Shown here: positions 1 to 8,085 of the stretch, in pieces
Layout of the letters: each line of letters starts with the position of its first letter
Numbering within the stretch: the first letter of the stretch is position 1
DNA from: Lysinibacillus sp. FSL W8-0992
GTDB taxonomy: Bacteria > Bacillota > Bacilli > Bacillales_A > Planococcaceae
Assembly (NCBI RefSeq): GCF_038008685.1
Contig: NZ_JBBOZQ010000001.1
Span: 2,108,001-2,172,000 of the forward strand
Direction: 5' to 3'
Length of the DNA stretch: 64,000 nucleotides
The notes under the pieces: generated by a model
Database searches by the model: none
The model's input: the letters and a program-made list of their open reading frames with translations, nothing else
Told to the model about the DNA's origin: nothing
Position numbers and translations under genes: made by a program

Positions 1-269
1 GTGGTGCATGTGATGCTGAGTACTGTGATTATTCTTTACAAATCGGTCAAACAGGGAAGGTTGTTACACCAGACCTATACATCGCAGCAGGTATTTCAGG
101 TGCAATTCAACATTTAGCAGGTATGTCTAACTCTAAAGTAATTGTAGCGATTAATAAAGATCCTGAAGCAAATATCTTCAAAGTAGCAGACTACGGTATT
201 GTAGGCGATTTATTTGAAGTGATTCCGCTTCTAATCGAAGAATTTAAAGCATTAAAAGTAAACGCATAA
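1..269 (+). CDS. etfA: Electron transfer flavoprotein alpha subunit, C-terminal end (partial)
   Basis: Partial gene; the reading frame starts at base 3 and runs 88 codons to TAA at 267-269. The residues seen include the FAD-binding signature of EtfA ([20 protein letters not shown], then AIQHLAGM and [12 protein letters not shown]), followed by the usual [17 protein letters not shown] tail. EtfA pairs with EtfB to carry electrons from acyl-CoA dehydrogenases to the quinone pool. The upstream part, and probably etfB, lie outside the window. A strong terminator follows at once. Confidence 0.93.
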   Translation, partial: GACDAEYCDYSLQIGQTGKVVTPDLYIAAGISGAIQHLAGMSNSKVIVAINKDPEANIFKVADYGIVGDLFEVIPLLIEEFKALKVNA

Positions 270-277
270 CAAACAGA

Positions 278-307
278 AGCAGGAAGGGTTAATCCTTCCT
301 GCTTTTT
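278..307 (+). terminator. Rho-independent terminator after etfA
   Basis: Perfect 10-bp stem AGCAGGAAGG / CCTTCCTGCT with a 5-nt loop, followed by a T run. It sits 8 bases after the etfA stop codon. Confidence 0.9.
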
Positions 308-361
308 GTATGGATGAATCTAGTGAAAGGCATTATTTGAAAATTATCGTAAAATAAAATA

Positions 362-390
362 TTGACATAACTAACAGTAAACATTATAGT
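362..390 (+). promoter_or_regulatory. Sigma-A promoter of the T-box/permease transcript
   Basis: TTGACA at 362-367, a 17-bp spacer, and TATAGT at 385-390. Transcription would begin near 397, about 50 nt before the AGTA element of the T-box leader, which is the expected place. Confidence 0.8.
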
Positions 391-430
391 GGTGAATAAT
401 CATTAATTTTTCAATAATATTGTTTTGAAA

Positions 431-697
431 CGCAAAGATTAGGAGTAGTAAAAGCTCATTATTCGGTAAAGAGAGCTGCGGGTTGGTGCAACGCAGTCCA
501 ATAAGACTTTGAACTTGCCTAGGAGTGGTAAGATAAATAGAATTGTCGGATTATTCTATTTGTTTGACGATTAACCTTCGTTACAAGGTTTTTAAGTTGG
601 GTTCTTATTGGACCAATTAGAGTGGTACCGCGGTTGCTTATGGCATATCGTCTCTTCTTTCATTTGATTATGAAGGAACAGACGGTATGCCTTTTTT
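431..697 (+). promoter_or_regulatory. T-box riboswitch (probably leucine-specific)
   Basis: The leader has the T-box landmarks in order. The AGTA region is near 445. The distal stem I loop includes GAGAGCTGCGGGTTGGTGCAA-type sequence near 470-492. The putative specifier loop is GAA-CTT-GCC with the triplet at 514-516, and the T-box core AGTGGTACCGCGG is at 621-633. The specifier reads CTT, a leucine codon, so uncharged tRNA-Leu would stabilise the antiterminator. That fits the downstream permease, because B. subtilis yvbW is a T-box-controlled leucine-type permease gene. The class is clear; the amino acid is inferred from one triplet. Confidence 0.9.
642..697 (+). terminator. T-box-controlled terminator
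   Basis: 12-bp stem GGCATATCGTCT (642-653) / AGACGGTATGCC (680-691) with one G-T pair, then six T. Because the T run ends only 19 bases before the permease start, an ATG inside the terminator (687) is unlikely to be the real start codon. Confidence 0.88.
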
Positions 698-716
698 GAT
701 TTTAGGAGGTAAGAAA

Positions 717-2066
717 GTGGAAAACAACAATCAACAATTAAAACGAACTATGACCTCGCGCCATATTACAATGATGGCGTTAGGTGGTGCCATTGGTGCT
801 GGATTATTTAAAGGAAGTAGTGCAGCCATTGATATGGCAGGGCCGTCTGTGCTTATTGCGTATTTAGTAGGAGGCATTATTTTATTATTTGTCATGCAAG
901 GTTTAGCCGAAATGGCTGTTCGAAATAAAGAAGCAAGAACGTTCAGGGATTTAGTTGAGTCGGTGTTAGGAAAATACCCTGCATATTTCCTTGATTGGAT
1001 CTATTGGAAAATGTGGGTTTTAAATATTACAGCAGAATCAGTAGTGGCTGCTATTTTTATTCAATATTGGCTACCTCAATATCCGATTTGGATACTTGCT
1101 CTATCTGTTTCAATATTAGTGACAGCCGTTAACCTGTTATCCGTAAAACTATTTGCAGAAACAGAATACTGGCTAGCCATGATTAAAATCACTGTTATTA
1201 TTGTATTTATTATTGCAGGACTTATTTTATTGTTCGGTACGTTTGGAAATCATACAGCAGTTGGTTTTTCTAACTTAACTGAACACGGAGGCTTTTTCCC
1301 TAACGGATCAACGGGGTTAATAGCTGCAATGCTTGTCGTCATTTATTCTTATGGTGGAACAGAAATCATTGGGATTACATTAGCTGAAACAAAAAATCCT
1401 GAAAAAGTAGTACCAAAAGCTGTTCGCAGTACATTAGTCCGTATCGTTACGTTCTATCTACTTCCGTTCTTTATTATCGTAAGCTTGATTCCTTGGAATG
1501 AAGTAAATGGTGTCCCTGAAAGTCCATTTGTAATGGTATTTAAAATGATTGGAATTCCAGGTGCAGACCATATTATGAATGCTGTTGTTTTACTTGCTAT
1601 TATTTCTTCAATGAATTCAGGGCTTTATGGATCGTCTCGCGTGCTGTATACACAAGCTGTAGACGGTCGTGTTCCTAAAATCTTTGCGCACTTATCTAAA
1701 CGAAAAGTTCCTGTATATGCTATTTTAATGTGTACGTTAGCTTTATATTTAGGTGTAATCTTTTCTTTATATGCTGGAAGCAAGACTTTCGATTTCTTAA
1801 TGGGATCGCTTGGCTATACAGTATTATTTATTTGGTTAATTATTGCGATTGCCCATTTAAAATCACGAAAAAAACAATCAGAAAACACAAGCGCATATGA
1901 AGTTAAATGGTTTCCATATACAACGTGGATTGCTATTATTGCGTTAAGTGCCATACTCATTGGGATTATTTTTACAACCTCTATTATCGTGACAGGAATT
2001 ACGTTAGCAATTTACATTTTTATTACGTTAACGTATGTATTTAAAGGCCGACATCAAGTGAATTAA
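717..2066 (+). CDS. Amino-acid permease, APC superfamily (YvbW-like)
   Basis: 449 residues if it begins at GTG 717, which has AGGAGGT 6 nt upstream. The longer in-frame ATG at 687 lies inside the terminator and has no ribosome site. The N-terminus MTSRHITMMALGGAIGAGLF is the substrate-binding first helix of the AAT family of amino-acid/proton symporters, and about 12 membrane segments follow. The conserved AETKNPEKVVPKAVRST loop is present. The T-box leader suggests uptake when a charged tRNA, probably Leu, runs short. The substrate is inferred from the leader, not from the protein. Confidence 0.88.
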   Translation: MENNNQQLKRTMTSRHITMMALGGAIGAGLFKGSSAAIDMAGPSVLIAYLVGGIILLFVMQGLAEMAVRNKEARTFRDLVESVLGKYPAYFLDWIYWKMWVLNITAESVVAAIFIQYWLPQYPIWILALSVSILVTAVNLLSVKLFAETEYWLAMIKITVIIVFIIAGLILLFGTFGNHTAVGFSNLTEHGGFFPNGSTGLIAAMLVVIYSYGGTEIIGITLAETKNPEKVVPKAVRSTLVRIVTFYLLPFFIIVSLIPWNEVNGVPESPFVMVFKMIGIPGADHIMNAVVLLAIISSMNSGLYGSSRVLYTQAVDGRVPKIFAHLSKRKVPVYAILMCTLALYLGVIFSLYAGSKTFDFLMGSLGYTVLFIWLIIAIAHLKSRKKQSENTSAYEVKWFPYTTWIAIIALSAILIGIIFTTSIIVTGITLAIYIFITLTYVFKGRHQVN

Positions 2067-2187
2067 TTGGCTTTATTTATTTTCCTGACACTTTTTTCAT
2101 AAAATATACATTGCAGGCAGATTGTTCGCTCAAGCTATTTTATCCATGCTATACTACAACCATAGTAAGATTTAAGGAGGATTTCAA

Positions 2188-2499
2188 ATGGCAATTGTAC
2201 ATGCAACAGATGCAACGTTTCAAGATGATATTAAAGAAGGCTTAATATTAGTCGACTTTTGGGCTGCTTGGTGTGGACCATGTAAAATGATTGGACCAGT
2301 TCTTGAAGAAATGGACGCTGCAGGTAGTGCGGCTAAAATCGTAAAAGTAGATGTGGATAACAACCAAGGTACTGCAGCACAATACCAAATCATGTCTATC
2401 CCTTCATTGCTTTTATTCAAAAACGGTGAATTAGTAGACAAAACTGTTGGTTTCCAACCAAAAGAAGCATTAGAAGCATTCATCGCTAAACATGCTTAA
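2188..2499 (+). CDS. trxA: Thioredoxin
   Basis: 103 residues, the normal thioredoxin length. The redox site WCGPC is at residues 28-32, with the cis-proline in MSIPSLLLF and the C-terminal helix after VGFQPKEAL. It is a general cytoplasmic disulfide reductase recycled by thioredoxin reductase. The ribosome site AAGGAGG lies 7 nt before ATG. An extended -10 (TGCTATACT, around 2147-2155) upstream suggests its own promoter. Position before uvrC matches B. subtilis. Confidence 0.97.
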   Translation: MAIVHATDATFQDDIKEGLILVDFWAAWCGPCKMIGPVLEEMDAAGSAAKIVKVDVDNNQGTAAQYQIMSIPSLLLFKNGELVDKTVGFQPKEALEAFIAKHA

Positions 2500-2512
2500 T
2501 TCGTAAAATAAA

Positions 2513-2548
2513 GAGCTGAGCCATCTTTAGATGTGCTTGGCTTTTTTT
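2513..2548 (+). terminator. Terminator after trxA
   Basis: Imperfect hairpin built on GAGCCATCT / AGATGTGCTTGGC, followed by seven T. Confidence 0.65.
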
Positions 2549-2691
2549 CGTTATATAATAGATAGAGGAAAATCAATAAACGCTCGTTTTTCAATAAATT
2601 TTCTTGTTTTTTGTAACGATGAAAGGCAATAAGAGAATGGTAATGGAATGGCGATTATTATTAAGACATCAAAAAGGGGGGCAGGTAGGCG

Positions 2692-4482
2692 ATGAATGAT
2701 TTAATTAAACGAAAGCTTGATATTTTACCAGATCAGCCTGGCTGCTATTTGATGAAGGATCGACAAGGGACAATTATTTATGTAGGTAAGGCAAAGGTGC
2801 TTAAAAACCGAGTACGCTCGTATTTTACAGGAACGCATGAAGGAAAAACTCAGCGCCTTGTTGGTGAGATTGAGGATTTTGAGTACATTGTGACTTCTTC
2901 TAATTTAGAGGCACTCATTTTAGAGTTGAACCTTATTAAACTACACGATCCTAAATACAATATCATGCTAACGGATGATAAAACGTATCCGTATATAAAA
3001 ATTACGAATGAAAAATATCCACGGCTTATTACAACACGTAAAGTAAAAAAAGATAAAGCAAAATACTTTGGTCCTTATCCAAATGCGTATGCAGCAAGTG
3101 AGACAAAAAAGTTGCTCGATAGACTATACCCACTTCGAAAATGTGTACAATTACCTTCAAAAGTTTGCTTGTATTATCATATGGGACAATGCTTAGCGCC
3201 GTGTATAAAAGAAATTGATGCACAAGTATATCACGATATGATTGAAGATATGACGAAGTTCTTAAATGGTGGAGTAGAGACAGTAAAAAAAGAGCTTGAA
3301 GCGAAAATGTTGGCTGCAGCTGAGCAACTAGAATTTGAGCGAGCGAAAGAGTTCCGCGATCAAATTGCACATATTGAAACGGTTATGCAAAAGCAAAAAA
3401 TTGTGTCCAGTGATACTACGAATCGCGATGTATTCGGTTATGCAGTTGAAAAGGGCTGGATGTGTGTGCAAGTCTTTTTCGTTCGTCAAGGTAAGTTGAT
3501 TGAACGCGATGTTTCCATCTTCCCTATTTATCAGGATGTTGAGGAAGAATTTTTAACATTTGTTGGCCGCTTTTATGAAAAGCCTGAGCATATTAAGCCT
3601 AAGGAAATTTTTATTCCTCAGTCGATTGATGCAGCAATTTTAACGGAATTATTAGAGGTTAAAGTGCTAACGCCGAAGCGAGGACAAAAAAAGGAACTAG
3701 TAGATTTGGCCATGAAAAATGCAGAAATTGCTGTGGCGGCAAAATTCCAGCTAATTGAGCGACAGGAAGAGCGAACAATTGGTGCTTGCGAGGCATTGGG
3801 TGAAGCAATGGGGATTTCAGCACCTCTTCGCATTGAAGCATTTGATAATAGTCATATGCATGGTGCTGATGCGGTATCAGCAATGGTTGTGTTTATTGAT
3901 GGTAAACCTGCAAAGAAGGAATATCGTAAATATAAAACACGCACAGCCGCTAAACATGACGATTACGGAGCAATGCAAGAAGTGATACGTCGCCGTTACA
4001 CGCGTGTATTGAAAGAAGGTTTGCCATTGCCTGATTTAGTTCTAATAGATGGCGGTAAAGGACAGATGGAAGTAGCGCGAGAAGTGTTAGAGGATGAGCT
4101 CGGTCTTGTTATCCCAATTGCGGGCTTAGCAAAAGATGAAAAGCATAATACATCACAGCTTTTATTTGGAGATCCGCCCGATGTCATTGCATTAAAGCGG
4201 ACAAGTGACGGGTTTTATTTACTACAGCGTATTCAGGACGAAGTACACCGTTTTGCCATTACATTTTTACGCCAACAGCATGAGAAAAATGCTATTCAAT
4301 CTGTTCTCGATGGAATTGAAGGTGTTGGTCCAAAGCGCAAGCAACAATTATTGAAGCATTTCGGCTCTGTTAAAAAGATTCGTGAGGCAAGTGAGCTTGC
4401 ACTTCAAGAAGCGGGAATACCTGCGAACTTAGCGAACAGTATTTACAATTATTTTCAGCAACAGACATTGTCAAAGGATTAG
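2692..4482 (+). CDS. uvrC: Excinuclease ABC subunit C
   Basis: 596 residues, full length for UvrC, which makes both incisions in nucleotide excision repair together with UvrA and UvrB. Residues about 14-91 form the GIY-YIG nuclease (GCYLMKD, then [14 protein letters not shown]) that makes the 3' cut. A UVR motif near 205-240 ([13 protein letters not shown]) binds UvrB. The UvrC endonuclease half has FDNSH and [10 protein letters not shown], and a C-terminal helix-hairpin-helix ([14 protein letters not shown]) binds DNA. The ribosome site AGGGGGG is about 10 nt before ATG. Intact, with no oddities. Confidence 0.97.
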   Translation: MNDLIKRKLDILPDQPGCYLMKDRQGTIIYVGKAKVLKNRVRSYFTGTHEGKTQRLVGEIEDFEYIVTSSNLEALILELNLIKLHDPKYNIMLTDDKTYPYIKITNEKYPRLITTRKVKKDKAKYFGPYPNAYAASETKKLLDRLYPLRKCVQLPSKVCLYYHMGQCLAPCIKEIDAQVYHDMIEDMTKFLNGGVETVKKELEAKMLAAAEQLEFERAKEFRDQIAHIETVMQKQKIVSSDTTNRDVFGYAVEKGWMCVQVFFVRQGKLIERDVSIFPIYQDVEEEFLTFVGRFYEKPEHIKPKEIFIPQSIDAAILTELLEVKVLTPKRGQKKELVDLAMKNAEIAVAAKFQLIERQEERTIGACEALGEAMGISAPLRIEAFDNSHMHGADAVSAMVVFIDGKPAKKEYRKYKTRTAAKHDDYGAMQEVIRRRYTRVLKEGLPLPDLVLIDGGKGQMEVAREVLEDELGLVIPIAGLAKDEKHNTSQLLFGDPPDVIALKRTSDGFYLLQRIQDEVHRFAITFLRQQHEKNAIQSVLDGIEGVGPKRKQQLLKHFGSVKKIREASELALQEAGIPANLANSIYNYFQQQTLSKD

Positions 4483-4621
4483 ACATATGCTAAGGTTGTC
4501 ATAGAACAATGAAGTGAAAACACTATCTTGTTCTATTACACCTTATATGAATGTTTATGTGAGCAATGTATAAAAAGGAAGTATTTTCATAAAGGGAAAA
4601 TTAATAAATTCACTATTTTAA

Positions 4622-4797
4622 GTGATGATAGAGGTGCAAGTTTCAATAGTAGCACATTGAAGGATGGACAAATCCAGTGACAATGTGTGAAAGGGGAGCT
4701 TGCCGAAGTGAAGTATCGTTGTTTCCGATACTTTGCTGGTTTTGCATTTAATAGATGTAAGACTGTCGAATCTTTACGTTTCGGAGAGCTATCACAC
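4622..4797 (+). promoter_or_regulatory. Lysine riboswitch (L box)
   Basis: The aptamer has the conserved blocks of the lysine class in order: GATAGAGGTGC near 4626, AGTAGCAC, GAAGGATGG, GTGAAAGGGGAGCTTGCCGAAG near 4687-4709, CTTTGCTGGTTTTGC, AGACTGTC and GGAGAGCTATCAC closing P1 near 4783-4795. Lysine binding would favour the terminator at 4828 and so switch off the downstream aspartokinase-like gene. Confidence 0.93.
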
Positions 4798-4827
4798 ATG
4801 CGCAAGCTTTTTATTGTACATGTTGCA

Positions 4828-4861
4828 GGCAGCTTTCACGTTATGTGAGGGCTGCCTTTTT
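4828..4861 (+). terminator. Lysine-riboswitch expression platform terminator
   Basis: 12-bp stem GGCAGCTTTCAC / GTGAGGGCTGCC with two G-T pairs and a T run, between the aptamer and the start codon. Confidence 0.88.
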
Positions 4862-4901
4862 GCTGTTCTAGAGACGAATTGATAAAAGGAGAATGATGAT
4901 A

Positions 4902-6131
4902 ATGGCGAGTATTGTATTGAAATTTGGCGGACCTGCAATCGCTTCAACTGAGCGGATTCGAGAGGTCGTTAAAATAGCGATAGCCAAAAAAGAGCTTGGC
5001 TATGAAGTAGTAGTGGTGACTGCAGCAATGGGTCGCACAGCAAAAGACTTAGCAAAGATGGGACGTGATTTATCAGACGATGCTTCTAAACGTGAGATGG
5101 ATGTACTACTATCGACGACCTCACAATTAGCAAGTGCCCTTTTTGCAATTGCTTTACAAGAGGAAGGCTATGATGCAGTTTCATTGACTGGCTGGCAGGC
5201 TGGTGTGCAAACAGATGCGAAACATTTTAATGCACGTATCGACCATATCGATGTGAGCCGTATGAAAGAACATTTGATACAAGGACAAATTGTCGTTGTT
5301 GCGGGGAAGCAAGGCATTAATAGTGCGCACAATATAACAACACTTGGTAAGGGTGGCGCAGAAACAACAGCAGTAGCCATTGCAGCCGCATTAGAAGCGG
5401 AACGTGTTGACATTTATACAAATGTGGATGGAGTTTATACAGCAGATCCTCGTCATATTGAAAAAGCAAGAAAGTTAAAGGAGATTTCATATGATGAAAT
5501 GCTTGAACTATCACATTTAGGTTCACATATTTTACATCCACGTGCAGTGGAGCTCGCAAAAAAGTTTCAAATCCCAGTCATTATTCGTTCAAGCGTAGTA
5601 GATACAGAAGGTACTTTATTGAAGGAGGAAGTTGAAATGGAGAAAAATTTAATTGTACGTGGTGTTGCTTATGAGTCTGATATCATTCGCCTAACAATCG
5701 GTTATGATACATACTCAACTGCATCGTTAGCAGATATGTTTGCTATACTTGCAGACAATCGCATTAATGTTGATATTATTGTGCAAGCTATTATAGAAGG
5801 TGTGAGACCATCAGTATCTTTTACAATTTTAAAAGAAGAGTTTGCTGATGCTTTACGTGTACTAGAGGATAGTAAATTGTCACTTGGTTTTAGCTTTGCA
5901 GATTTTGAAATTGGCTTAGCGAAAGTTTCAATTATAGGATCAGGCATGGCATCAAATCCTGGCGTTGCTGCACGAATGTTTGACCGTTTACGCCGCGAGG
6001 ATATTGCAGTAAAAATGGTCAGTACTTCTGAAATTAAAGTTTCTGTTGTTGTACCACAGGACGAAATGATCCGCGCTGCAAACGCATTACATGAGGAGTT
6101 TAATTTAGCAGTAGAGATTCCCGTAAACTAA
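4902..6131 (+). CDS. lysC: Aspartokinase-family protein (LysC type) with altered active-site motifs
   Basis: 409 residues, the length and layout of the Bacillus lysine-sensitive aspartokinase: an amino-acid-kinase domain at about 1-245 and two ACT domains after that. ATG 4902 is preferred over ATG 4893 because AGGAG (4887-4891) is 10 nt from the former and 1 nt from the latter. Conserved flanks such as TGWQAG and LHPRAVELAKKF are intact, but key substrate residues differ from the family. KFGGTS is KFGGPA (7-12), VSAMG is TAAMG (40-44), TGEQ is TTSQ (72-75, losing the Glu) and GRGGSD is GKGGAE (149-154). Family membership is certain; aspartate phosphorylation is doubtful. An intragenic ribosome site and ATG near 5637 (GAGGAAGTTGAAATG) could give a separate ACT subunit, as known for B. 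subtilis LysC. Confidence 0.85.
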   Translation: MASIVLKFGGPAIASTERIREVVKIAIAKKELGYEVVVVTAAMGRTAKDLAKMGRDLSDDASKREMDVLLSTTSQLASALFAIALQEEGYDAVSLTGWQAGVQTDAKHFNARIDHIDVSRMKEHLIQGQIVVVAGKQGINSAHNITTLGKGGAETTAVAIAAALEAERVDIYTNVDGVYTADPRHIEKARKLKEISYDEMLELSHLGSHILHPRAVELAKKFQIPVIIRSSVVDTEGTLLKEEVEMEKNLIVRGVAYESDIIRLTIGYDTYSTASLADMFAILADNRINVDIIVQAIIEGVRPSVSFTILKEEFADALRVLEDSKLSLGFSFADFEIGLAKVSIIGSGMASNPGVAARMFDRLRREDIAVKMVSTSEIKVSVVVPQDEMIRAANALHEEFNLAVEIPVN

Positions 6132-6205
6132 AAGGTTGAAGTCAACATCCTTAACTTGTTTTATCTGTATAACTTTAGCTTTCTATATAAATAAAGTTGG
6201 GTACT

Positions 6206-6337
6206 GGTGATTTGCGCTGCGGGCGTATGCTTTCCGCGGGCACATACGTAAGCCGTAACCCTCGCTAACGCGCGGTTTGTTACGTCTTACGTTCTGTGCG
6301 TTCCCGCTGGAGTCGTCCACCCTTCGCTCCAATCACC
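6206..6337. repeat. GC-rich intergenic repeat, copy 1
   Basis: About 132 bp, much richer in GC than its surroundings and closely matching the copy at 6422. Shared blocks include TTTCCGCGGGCACATACGTA, TTGTTACGTCTTACGTTC and TTCCCGCTGGAGT. The ends GGTGATT and AATCACC are inverted complements, so the unit can fold on itself. Noncoding in appearance; a dispersed extragenic element. Confidence 0.8.
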
Positions 6338-6421
6338 TAATCACATTGCTAAATAAATTTTATTTTATGACCACGAATCCAAAAGCTAATCTTCTATAAA
6401 ATAAATACAGATGACTACTGC

Positions 6422-6560
6422 GGTTGATTTGCGCTACGGGCGTACGCTTTCCGCGGGCACATACGTAAGCCGTAACCCAACCCTCGCTAGCGTGCGGTTT
6501 GTTACGTCTTACGTTCTGTGCGTTCCCGCTGGAGTAGTCCGTCCTTCGCTCCAATTAACT
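6422..6560. repeat. GC-rich intergenic repeat, copy 2
   Basis: Second copy of the element at 6206, in the same orientation, about 85 bp downstream of it. It differs by a few substitutions and a short insertion (AACCC duplicated near 6475). The ends are again imperfect inverted complements. The open frame crossing it is not supported as a gene. Confidence 0.8.
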
Positions 6561-6603
6561 AAACGAAGCGGTAGGAATATTCCAATTGATTACTAAAAAA
6601 GGA

Positions 6604-6652
6604 TAAAAAAATGACAAAAGGCATCAAGAGTTACTTCATGTTGCCTTTTGTC
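6604..6652 (-). terminator. Terminator after yslB
   Basis: Perfect 11-bp stem GACAAAAGGCA / TGCCTTTTGTC; read on the minus strand it is followed by a T run (the A run at 6604-6610). Confidence 0.8.
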
Positions 6653-6702
6653 GATACTCAGAAAGGATTGCTTTTCTAACAAAATCGCAATGCTTTACTA
6701 GC

Positions 6703-7137
6703 TTATCCATTTTGAATTGTATTCATAATACGCTCTTTAACATCCCATTTAACTGTAAACATGACGAACTGGTGCTTTTCGCGCTTCTCATCATAACATT
6801 CCGTTAAGTATCCTTTTGCTTGTTGGATTTGTTCAGCAATAAACCCTGCTTCTAGTCTGAAGCTTCGATTATGAATTTGCAAAAGTGTTGGTTCATTTGT
6901 TAAATGGAAAATTCGTCCATCTTTAGACTCCTTTGTCAATTCAAGAGTACCCCAGCACGCATCCGCGAAAAATGCGATAAGTTCTTCTTGACTTTTACAA
7001 GGGAACTTCCGTGCAAGCTCCTTTCCAGCCCAATAAAGTACGTCATCTTCATGTTTACCGAGTATAGAAGATAGTATATGATCACGGATTAACTCATATC
7101 CAAATGGTGAGATTGTATTAGATGGATTATTTAACAT
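6703..7137 (-). CDS. yslB: DUF2507 protein, YslB family
   Basis: 144 residues matching the YslB family by size, by the opening PFGYELIRDHILSSILGKHEDDVLYWAGKEL-type sequence and by its place beside sdhC. The fold is thought to be related to V4R-type small-ligand domains; the function is not known. In B. subtilis the gene is co-directional with lysC and sdhC; here it is inverted, with the repeats and a terminator between it and the aspartokinase gene. ATG at 7137 has a weak AAGAAAGAAGGA-type ribosome site. Confidence 0.85.
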   Translation of the reverse strand: MLNNPSNTISPFGYELIRDHILSSILGKHEDDVLYWAGKELARKFPCKSQEELIAFFADACWGTLELTKESKDGRIFHLTNEPTLLQIHNRSFRLEAGFIAEQIQQAKGYLTECYDEKREKHQFVMFTVKWDVKERIMNTIQNG

Positions 7138-7269
7138 TGAAATCCTTCTTTCTTAGAATTTTCTTATAATTTAGCGTCAATAAAGTAAAGGTAGAATTTT
7201 CGAGAAGAAACGACACGTTATGTACTAGATTGCTTCTATAATAAGGGCTATTAAAAACTCTATGTTACC

Positions 7270-7298
7270 TTGACGCTCGTAGCACTTGAGAGTACAAT
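7270..7298 (+). promoter_or_regulatory. Probable sigma-A promoter of sdhCAB
   Basis: TTGACG at 7270-7275, a 17-bp spacer and TACAAT at 7293-7298, giving a leader of about 105 nt before sdhC. A second weaker pair (TTGAGA/CATAAT) overlaps it. Confidence 0.6.
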
Positions 7299-7409
7299 AA
7301 ACATGTCATAATATTGTACCATGATGAAATACACAGTCAATGGAGTATCATTTACAAAATGGTGACTTCTTTTGTTGTGCTATTTTAAGTACTAAGGGGG
7401 GTAACAGTC

Positions 7410-8018
7410 TTGTCGAAAGATCGAGAGTTTTTATGGCGTCGCTTACATTCTCTACTAGGTATCATTCCAGTAGGTCTGTTTTTAACGATGCACCTATTCA
7501 TTAACTTTACAGCAACAGGCGGAGCAGAAAGTTACAATGATGCTACCGCAGTAATGGAAAAGATTCCATTTCTTATCCTAGTAGAGTGGATTGTCATCTA
7601 CATTCCATTAATGTTCCACGCATTTTATGGTGTGTACATCGCATTCACTGCTACACCAAATACAGGGCGTTTTAGCACATACCGTAACTGGATGTTCTCA
7701 TTACAACGCTTCACTGGTGTATTTTTAGTAATTTTCATTGCATGGCATATTTTCCAAACTCGTATTCAAAAAGCGCTTGGTACACACGTTGATTACGACA
7801 TGATGGCAAATATCGTAAGTAATCCATTTATGCTTGGATTCTATATTGTTGGTATTATATCAGCAACTTTCCACTTATCAAATGGCTTATGGGCATTCCT
7901 AGTAAGCTGGGGTATCACACAATCTCCTCAGTCTCAAAAGATTGCTACTTATGTAACAAACGTTCTTTTCGTAATTCTAAGTGTAGTTGGTGTGGCTGCT
8001 ATTTTAGCTTTCGTATAA
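7410..8018 (+). CDS. sdhC: Succinate dehydrogenase cytochrome b-558 subunit
   Basis: 202 residues starting with TTG at 7410, with AAGGGGGGT 7 nt upstream. Typical Bacillus-type SdhC with five membrane helices and two haems. His ligands are expected in LHSLLG, TMHLFINF, FHAFYGVY, AWHIFQTR and TFHLSNGLW, all of which are present. It anchors SdhA/SdhB to the membrane and passes electrons to menaquinone. First gene of sdhCAB; sdhA begins 67 bp downstream. Confidence 0.96.
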   Translation: MSKDREFLWRRLHSLLGIIPVGLFLTMHLFINFTATGGAESYNDATAVMEKIPFLILVEWIVIYIPLMFHAFYGVYIAFTATPNTGRFSTYRNWMFSLQRFTGVFLVIFIAWHIFQTRIQKALGTHVDYDMMANIVSNPFMLGFYIVGIISATFHLSNGLWAFLVSWGITQSPQSQKIATYVTNVLFVILSVVGVAAILAFV

Positions 8019-8085
8019 TTTAATAAAAGCTACTATAGAAGTGCATGCAATCTTTGCAATTTTTTAAGAGGAGTGAGAAATAATC

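Noticed and set aside
687..719. ATG at 687 as the permease start
   Set aside because: It lies in the T-box terminator stem and lacks a ribosome site; GTG 717 with AGGAGGT fits.
6360..6596. Open frames on both strands across the second GC-rich repeat
   Set aside because: They arise from the GC-rich repeat, have no ribosome sites and no protein-like pattern; copy 1 does not keep the frames.
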